This document shows, piece by piece, positions 33,699-38,143 of a DNA stretch of 38,143 bases; position 1 is the stretch's first letter; each line of letters starts with the position of its first letter. This DNA comes from JABMOW01 sp964409335 (GTDB lineage: Bacteria; Fidelibacterota; Marinisomatia; SCGC-AAA003-L08; JACNLC01), in NCBI GenBank assembly GCA_964409335.1, contig CAYPCW010000026.1, positions 1 to 38,143 of the forward strand, in the 5' to 3' direction. A program made the translations under genes and the position numbers. Under the pieces are notes generated by a model. It was not told where the DNA came from. It did not search any database and was given only the letters and a program-made list of their open reading frames with translations.

Positions 33699-34472
33699 AT
33701 GGCTACAAAGTTTGGAAAGGAAAGCATTCTGGTTAGAATGCACGAAGACCTGAAAAGGGCGCTCAAAAAAGCCCTGGACAAGCGCGCCTGGGTTATGGTC
33801 ATCGATATAGACAAATGTATCGGCTGCAACGCCTGCACTGTCTCCTGTATGGCCGAGAATGTGGCGCCGCCGGGAGTTTCGTATCGCGTGGTTCAAGACG
33901 TGGAAGACGGCGATTACCCTGCGGTAAAACGTTTCTTCATGCCGACGAACTGCCAGCAGTGCGATAATCCACCCTGCGTGGAGGGCATACCAAAAGACGC
34001 TTACACCAAGCGTACGGACGGCATTCTGGTCTTTCATTACGATAAGCTTAAAGGAAAAGAGCTTTTCCAGAAAGTCAACAGACAATGTCCGTACACCGCC
34101 GTGTATCATGATACCGGCGCCTTCTATACCGAAAATACTCCGAAACTGGAACCGTACGAAACCCGCGACAGCTTCGAATATGGCAAGAAGTGGTCACGAA
34201 ACGGCAAGGAGTCGTCACCGGTAGATGCGGTGCGCAAGTGCCATTTTTGTCTGCATCGTTTGGAGGCGGGCATGCTGCCAGCCTGTGTGACTACCTGCAT
34301 GGGCGGGGCAATGCATTTTGGCGACAAAAATGATCCTGAAAGTCTAATTGGCGAGCTGCTCCAGCAACGTCAGTGGGTTCGCATCAACGAAAGTGAGGGT
34401 ACCGAACCGCGGGTTCTGTATTTGACCGGGCCGATCGCCGATAAGGAGACTTGTCTCTCCTGTCATGGTTAA
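33699..34472 (+). CDS. TtrB/NrfC-like multi-[4Fe-4S] electron-transfer subunit lacking one cluster
   Basis: A 257-residue four-motif ferredoxin-like subunit of a DMSO-reductase-family complex. Motif I is complete (Cys40, 43, 46, 50: CIGCNACTVSC). Motif II has three cysteines (85, 88, 93), with Ile97 where the fourth belongs. Motif III keeps only its last cysteine (130, QCPY), with LKGK where CxxC should be. Motif IV is complete (181, 184, 196, 200). In this fold a cluster takes three cysteines from one motif and one from its partner, so exactly one cluster has been removed cleanly and three remain. The tail LEAGMLPACVTTCMGGAMHFGD is most like TtrB. It ends in CLSCHG (Cys252-x-x-Cys255-His256). 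No Tat signal is seen, so it is probably exported with its molybdoenzyme partner, encoded next. A strong AGGAGGT precedes the start. Confidence 0.88.
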   Translation: MATKFGKESILVRMHEDLKRALKKALDKRAWVMVIDIDKCIGCNACTVSCMAENVAPPGVSYRVVQDVEDGDYPAVKRFFMPTNCQQCDNPPCVEGIPKDAYTKRTDGILVFHYDKLKGKELFQKVNRQCPYTAVYHDTGAFYTENTPKLEPYETRDSFEYGKKWSRNGKESSPVDAVRKCHFCLHRLEAGMLPACVTTCMGGAMHFGDKNDPESLIGELLQQRQWVRINESEGTEPRVLYLTGPIADKETCLSCHG

Positions 34473-34506
34473 TTGAAAGCATTTGTATACTGAAGAGGAG
34501 ATCAAC

Positions 34507-37500
34507 ATGAACGATAGAATGCAAGAAACAGAAGTGAGTAAGAAAGTCGACAACGGAATTTCTCGAAGGTTGTTTCTCAAATCCGGCGCGTTATTGGGTG
34601 GATCGGCTTTATTAGCCAGTCAGCTTGATTATGCGTTTAGCTTGCTGAGCAAAGCACAAGCCGGAGCGCTGACCTCCGCAGAAGCATACGAGCTGGCTAA
34701 AGCAGAAAATATCATTTACTCCGTTTGCCTGCAATGCCATACCGCCTGTCCCATAAAAGCCAAACTTTTGAACGGAGTGCTAGTGAAGATTGACGGCCCG
34801 GCTTATTCTCCCCAGGCCATGCTACCTCAAGTGCCCTACGCCACAGCACCCGCAGACGTGGCCGCATTGGAAGGAAAAGTTTGTCCCAAGGGACAGGCGG
34901 GGGTTCAGAGCCTGTACGACCCCTATCGGATTGTGAAAGTTTTGAAGCGAACCGGCCCGCGAGGTTCCAATCAGTGGGAAACCATTCCTTTTGACCAGGC
35001 CATTGATGAAATCGTCAACGGCGGGCGGCTGTTTAAAAAGGTGACTGGCGAGGAAACCCGCAAAGTTCCGGGTCTGAAAGAGCTCCATGGCATTCGGGAT
35101 GCGAATTTGATGAAGACTCTTGCTGATGACGCCCAGAAAATCGCCCAAAAAGAGATGACGGTAACCGATTTCAAATCCAGGCATGCAGCCCATCTCAATC
35201 TGCTTATCGATCCCAACCATCCCGACCTGGGGCCGGTGAATAATCAATTTGTCTTCTTAGCTGGCCGCATCGAGCACGGCAGAAAAGAATTTGGCAAGCG
35301 CTGGCTAAACGACGCCTTCGGTTCGGTGAATTTTTATGAACATACCACCATTTGCGAACAAAGCCATCATATCGCCTATGGGATGGCTACCAATCAATAC
35401 AGGGACGGCAAGTGGTCTGGTGGCAAGGAGCACATGAAACCCGATGCTCTCCATTCCGAATTCATTATCTACTTTGGCACAGGCGCCTTTGAAGCTAACT
35501 TTGGTCCGCCGCCCATGGCGGAAAAGGTCACCGACGGCATCGTTTCGGGACGCTTGAAAATCGCGGTGGTCGATCCGCGTCTGTCAAAAACCGCTGCCAA
35601 GGCCTGGAAGTGGGTGCCGATCGAGCCTGGCACGGATGGTGCACTGGCGCTGGGAATGATTCGCTGGATCATCGAAAATAAGCGATATGACCGTACCTTT
35701 CTTGCCAATGCCAACAAGGCGGCGGCTCAGGCGGATGGTGAACCTTCCTGGAGCACAGCTTCCTGGCTGGTCAAGATAGAGAAAGATGGAACGCCCGGTA
35801 AATATCTGCGTGCCTCGGAACTCGGCATAGGAAATGAGGACACCTTCGTGGTTCTGGAGAACGGCCAACCTGTTGCCTGCAACCCGTATGATACACAAAA
35901 GGCTGTTGAAGGCGACCCGATGATGGAAACCAGGGTGAATGAGATTAACGTAAAGAGCGCCTTGCAACTGTTGTGGGAATCGGCCGCTTCCAGAAGCCTC
36001 GATGAATGGGCTGAGCTTTGCGGCATGGACTCAGCTACCATTGCAGAGTTGGCGCAGGAGTTCACCTCTCACGGCAAGAAAGCAGTAGCTGAATTCTACC
36101 GCGGGCCGGTGCAGCACACCAACGGCTACTACAATGCCTTGGCGCTGATTTTACTTAACCTGCTGGTTGGCAATCCGGACTGGAAGGGAGGTTTGAGCCT
36201 GGGTGGTGGGCACTGGCACGAGGACGGCAGCAAGCCCGGCAATCCGTTTAATCTGAAGAAAATGCATCCCGGGAAACTGGGCCCATTTGGGGTGAAGCTG
36301 ACAAAAGAGAAATCTTCTTATGAAAAAACAACCCTGTTTAATGGCTATCCCGCGAAGCGGCCATTTTACCCATTCACCTCGAATTTGTATCAGGAGGTAT
36401 TGCCCGCCGCCAGAGCAGGCTTTCCATATCCTATAAGGGCGCTCTTTCTTCACAAAGGTACGCCCGGTTTATCTGTCCCGGCAGCGCAAACCCAGCTCGA
36501 CGTTCTTGCGGATTTAGAAAGCGTGCCATTGTTTTTTGCCTGTGATATTGTGATAGGGGAAAGTTCCATGTATGCGGATTATCTATTCCCGGATCTGTCG
36601 ATTTGGGAAAGATGGGGCACGCCCCATGTTACCCCTGATGTTCAGACCAAGACCAGTAAGGTCCGCCAACCCATCGTGGCACCGCTTACAGAGACCGCAA
36701 CGGTGTTTGGGGAAGAAATGCCCATTTCCATGGAAGCGATCATGCTAGCCATTGCTGAGAAGTTGAATCTCCCAGGGTATGGCAGCAATGGTCTGGAAGA
36801 CGGTTGGGATTTCAAACGGCCCGAAGACTTTTATTTGAAAATGGTGGCTAATGTTGCTATGGGCGACAAAGAAGGCGAGACGGTGCCCGATGCCGATGCC
36901 CAGGAGCTGGCGTTGTTCCTGAAAAGCCACCGACATTTGCCGAAAACCGTATTTGACCCGCAGCGCTGGGAAAAAGCGGTCGGCGCCGACAGGTGGAACA
37001 AGGTTGTCTATGTTTTGAACCGCGGAGGCCGCTACGAGGATTTCATTAAAGCCTATGATGGTGATTATTTGAGTCACAAGTTTGGTAACTTCTTCAACCT
37101 GTATGCGGAACCAGTGGCCATAGCCAAACACAGCCTGACCGGCAAGCCTTTCTCAGGCGTGGCGATTTACGAACCGGTAAAAGATGCCGCCGGCAAAGTG
37201 GTTGTTCAAGATGGCTACGACCTCCACCTCATCACCTACAAAGATATCCTGGGTGGACAGTCGCGGACATTGCCTACAGATTACTGGTTATCATCCATAC
37301 TCAGCGAAAACTACATCTTGATGAACAGCCGCGATGCTAAACGGTTGGGATTCGCAGATGGCAGCCGGGCGCAAATCGTGTCCGCCACCAATCCCGAAGG
37401 CATCTGGAATTTACGGAATGGTAAAACGATGCCGGTGGCCGGCAAGGTGAAGGTACTGGAAGGCATGCGTCCCGGAACCGTCGCAGTCTCCTGGCACTTC

Positions 37501-37695
37501 GGCCACTGGGCCTATGGCGCCTCCGATGTGTCGGTCGATGGACAAACCATCAAGGGAGACCAGCGCCGCACCACCGGGCTTTGCACAAATGTGGTACTGC
37601 TTGCAGATCCGTATCTCAAGGATGTATGTTTGACAGATCCTATTGGCGGGAGTTCATCATTTTATGATACGCGAGTTAAATTGGTTAAGGTATAA
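34507..37695 (+). CDS. Tat-exported molybdopterin oxidoreductase, TtrA-like
   Basis: A 1062-residue catalytic subunit of the DMSO-reductase superfamily. It has a Tat signal with Arg20-Arg21 in SRRLFLKSGALLGG, so it is periplasmic. An N-terminal [4Fe-4S] is bound by Cys74, 77, 81 and 126 (CLQCHTAC, then KVCPKGQ). The probable molybdenum ligand is Cys283 in HTTICEQSHHIAYG. The C-terminal cofactor domain has LSSILSENYILMNSRDAKRLG and GTVAVSWHFGHW (first split as LSSILSENYI and LMNSRDAKRLG). Size and sequence recall tetrathionate reductase TtrA, but polysulfide, selenate or arsenate reductases are related, so the substrate is open. GAGGAGA favours ATG 34507 over the upstream in-frame ATG at 34483. 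No NrfD/TtrC membrane anchor follows: the next gene is unrelated and on the other strand. It may use a soluble carrier or an anchor encoded elsewhere. Confidence 0.88.
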   Translation: MNDRMQETEVSKKVDNGISRRLFLKSGALLGGSALLASQLDYAFSLLSKAQAGALTSAEAYELAKAENIIYSVCLQCHTACPIKAKLLNGVLVKIDGPAYSPQAMLPQVPYATAPADVAALEGKVCPKGQAGVQSLYDPYRIVKVLKRTGPRGSNQWETIPFDQAIDEIVNGGRLFKKVTGEETRKVPGLKELHGIRDANLMKTLADDAQKIAQKEMTVTDFKSRHAAHLNLLIDPNHPDLGPVNNQFVFLAGRIEHGRKEFGKRWLNDAFGSVNFYEHTTICEQSHHIAYGMATNQYRDGKWSGGKEHMKPDALHSEFIIYFGTGAFEANFGPPPMAEKVTDGIVSGRLKIAVVDPRLSKTAAKAWKWVPIEPGTDGALALGMIRWIIENKRYDRTFLANANKAAAQADGEPSWSTASWLVKIEKDGTPGKYLRASELGIGNEDTFVVLENGQPVACNPYDTQKAVEGDPMMETRVNEINVKSALQLLWESAASRSLDEWAELCGMDSATIAELAQEFTSHGKKAVAEFYRGPVQHTNGYYNALALILLNLLVGNPDWKGGLSLGGGHWHEDGSKPGNPFNLKKMHPGKLGPFGVKLTKEKSSYEKTTLFNGYPAKRPFYPFTSNLYQEVLPAARAGFPYPIRALFLHKGTPGLSVPAAQTQLDVLADLESVPLFFACDIVIGESSMYADYLFPDLSIWERWGTPHVTPDVQTKTSKVRQPIVAPLTETATVFGEEMPISMEAIMLAIAEKLNLPGYGSNGLEDGWDFKRPEDFYLKMVANVAMGDKEGETVPDADAQELALFLKSHRHLPKTVFDPQRWEKAVGADRWNKVVYVLNRGGRYEDFIKAYDGDYLSHKFGNFFNLYAEPVAIAKHSLTGKPFSGVAIYEPVKDAAGKVVVQDGYDLHLITYKDILGGQSRTLPTDYWLSSILSENYILMNSRDAKRLGFADGSRAQIVSATNPEGIWNLRNGKTMPVAGKVKVLEGMRPGTVAVSWHFGHWAYGASDVSVDGQTIKGDQRRTTGLCTNVVLLADPYLKDVCLTDPIGGSSSFYDTRVKLVKV

Positions 37696-37912
37696 GATGA
37701 TTCAGCCGGCGTTTACCAGGCAGATCGCGATTATTCTGAATGGTTTAATTTTCATGTTCTATCATTTATAGTAAAACTTCACTAACGGATGGTTTTGTCC
37801 GAAATCTTCATTCCCGAATTCGCTTACCGGGTATACATGAGGGAAGGATGGAATTGTCTTACCCATCTGTGAGTTACTATCATTTATATAGGGTTTTCAT
37901 TTTTTATTCGTT

Positions 37913-38143
37913 TTAATAAACATAAAGATTTTCCCGCGTAATAGGCAAACTGTTATTCAAGCCATTGGTAAAAGTAATTTGATGCAGCCTTGAATTTCCA
38001 TACCGAAATCCTGCCGAACTACCGTTTAAAAACATTCGCCACATGCGCACAAAGGATTCATCAAACCGGCTGCGAATTTTCTCAATGTGTGTTTCAAATC
38101 GTTTGCTCCATTCATCAAGGGTCCTGGCATAATGGAGTCGCAG
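37913..38143 (-). CDS. Cyclopropane-fatty-acyl-phospholipid synthase, C-terminal part (runs off the window)
   Basis: The final 76 codons of a gene that enters from the right edge; its start is outside. The sequence LRLHYARTLDEWSKRFE, SFVRMWRMFLNGSSAGFRYG and RLHQITFTNGL matches the C-terminal helical end of CFA synthases and related AdoMet-dependent lipid methyltransferases. These put a methylene or methyl group onto unsaturated acyl chains of membrane phospholipids. The AdoMet-binding domain is not in the window, so exact function (cyclopropanation or another methylation) cannot be decided. It is convergent with the molybdoenzyme gene, separated by 217 non-coding bases in which I see only a 12-bp direct repeat. 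Confidence 0.82.
   Translation of the reverse strand: MRLHYARTLDEWSKRFETHIEKIRSRFDESFVRMWRMFLNGSSAGFRYGNSRLHQITFTNGLNNSLPITRENLYVY

Noticed and set aside
37759..37888. 12-bp direct repeat CTATCATTTATA at 37759-37770 and 37877-37888
   Set aside because: It is short and AT-rich in an AT-rich gap, so chance is sufficient; no mobile element or site is evident.
1..38143. CRISPR arrays, tRNA and rRNA genes, integrase attachment sites
   Set aside because: I saw no regularly spaced repeats, no tRNA-like cloverleaf or rRNA segment, and no integrase gene; this was by eye, not by a covariance search.

Overview
The window comes from a Gram-negative bacterium with anaerobic metabolism. It carries an outer-membrane porin, a lipoprotein, a Tat-exported molybdoenzyme, a B12-dependent methionine synthase and an ATP-driven, oxygen-sensitive benzoyl-CoA reductase. 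There is no rRNA or other good taxonomic marker, so I do not name a phylum. Base composition is moderate in the first 32 kb, with CGG the dominant arginine codon by eye. Many genes have no clear Shine-Dalgarno sequence.

Layout. (1) 1-8813 is a mixed housekeeping and decay zone. It has an IS200-like (REP-associated type) transposase bracketed by a 57-bp direct repeat; metH on the minus strand behind a structured, attenuator-like leader; a divergent UDP-glucuronate decarboxylase-like gene; a wrecked second IS200-type transposase; a lipoprotein with one CxxCH motif; a VKOR-thioredoxin fusion; and a dead VOC (glyoxalase-like) gene. (2) 8981-32082 is one long plus-strand locus for anaerobic aromatic degradation. 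In order it has a MarR regulator, bcrC-bcrB-bcrA-bcrD (class I ATP-dependent benzoyl-CoA reductase), an acyl/aryl-CoA ligase, a lone BcrB/HgdB-like protein, a ketopantoate-reductase-like protein, a lone HgdC/BcrA-like ATPase, a thiolase, had, oah (bamA), dch, a 3-hydroxyacyl-CoA dehydrogenase/enoyl-CoA hydratase fusion, an SDR, a second thiolase, hcrC-hcrA-hcrB (4-hydroxybenzoyl-CoA reductase) and an XdhC-type Moco chaperone. (3) 32083-37695 has a 573-bp gap and then a porin, a TtrB-like Fe-S protein and a TtrA-like molybdoenzyme with visibly different codon use (CGC-rich), probably acquired separately. (4) 37913-38143 is the 3' end of a cyclopropane-fatty-acyl-phospholipid synthase gene on the minus strand.

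How the genes work together. 4-Hydroxybenzoyl-CoA is dehydroxylated by HcrABC to benzoyl-CoA. BcrABCD reduces that to the cyclic dienoyl-CoA. Dch, Had and Oah hydrate, oxidise and open the ring to 3-hydroxypimeloyl-CoA. The SDR or the dehydrogenase fusion plus a thiolase would give glutaryl-CoA and acetyl-CoA. The window lacks the ferredoxin and its reducing enzyme, a glutaryl-CoA dehydrogenase and a transporter. The molybdoenzyme cassette next door could be the respiratory electron sink, but its membrane anchor is missing.

The least expected element is the 14043-18738 segment. An extra BcrB-like subunit and an extra BcrA-like ATPase sit around a ketopantoate-reductase-family enzyme, without the second catalytic subunit that this enzyme class normally has. 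The metH leader, with mutually exclusive pairings ahead of a terminator that abuts the start codon, is the best candidate for an undescribed regulatory RNA.
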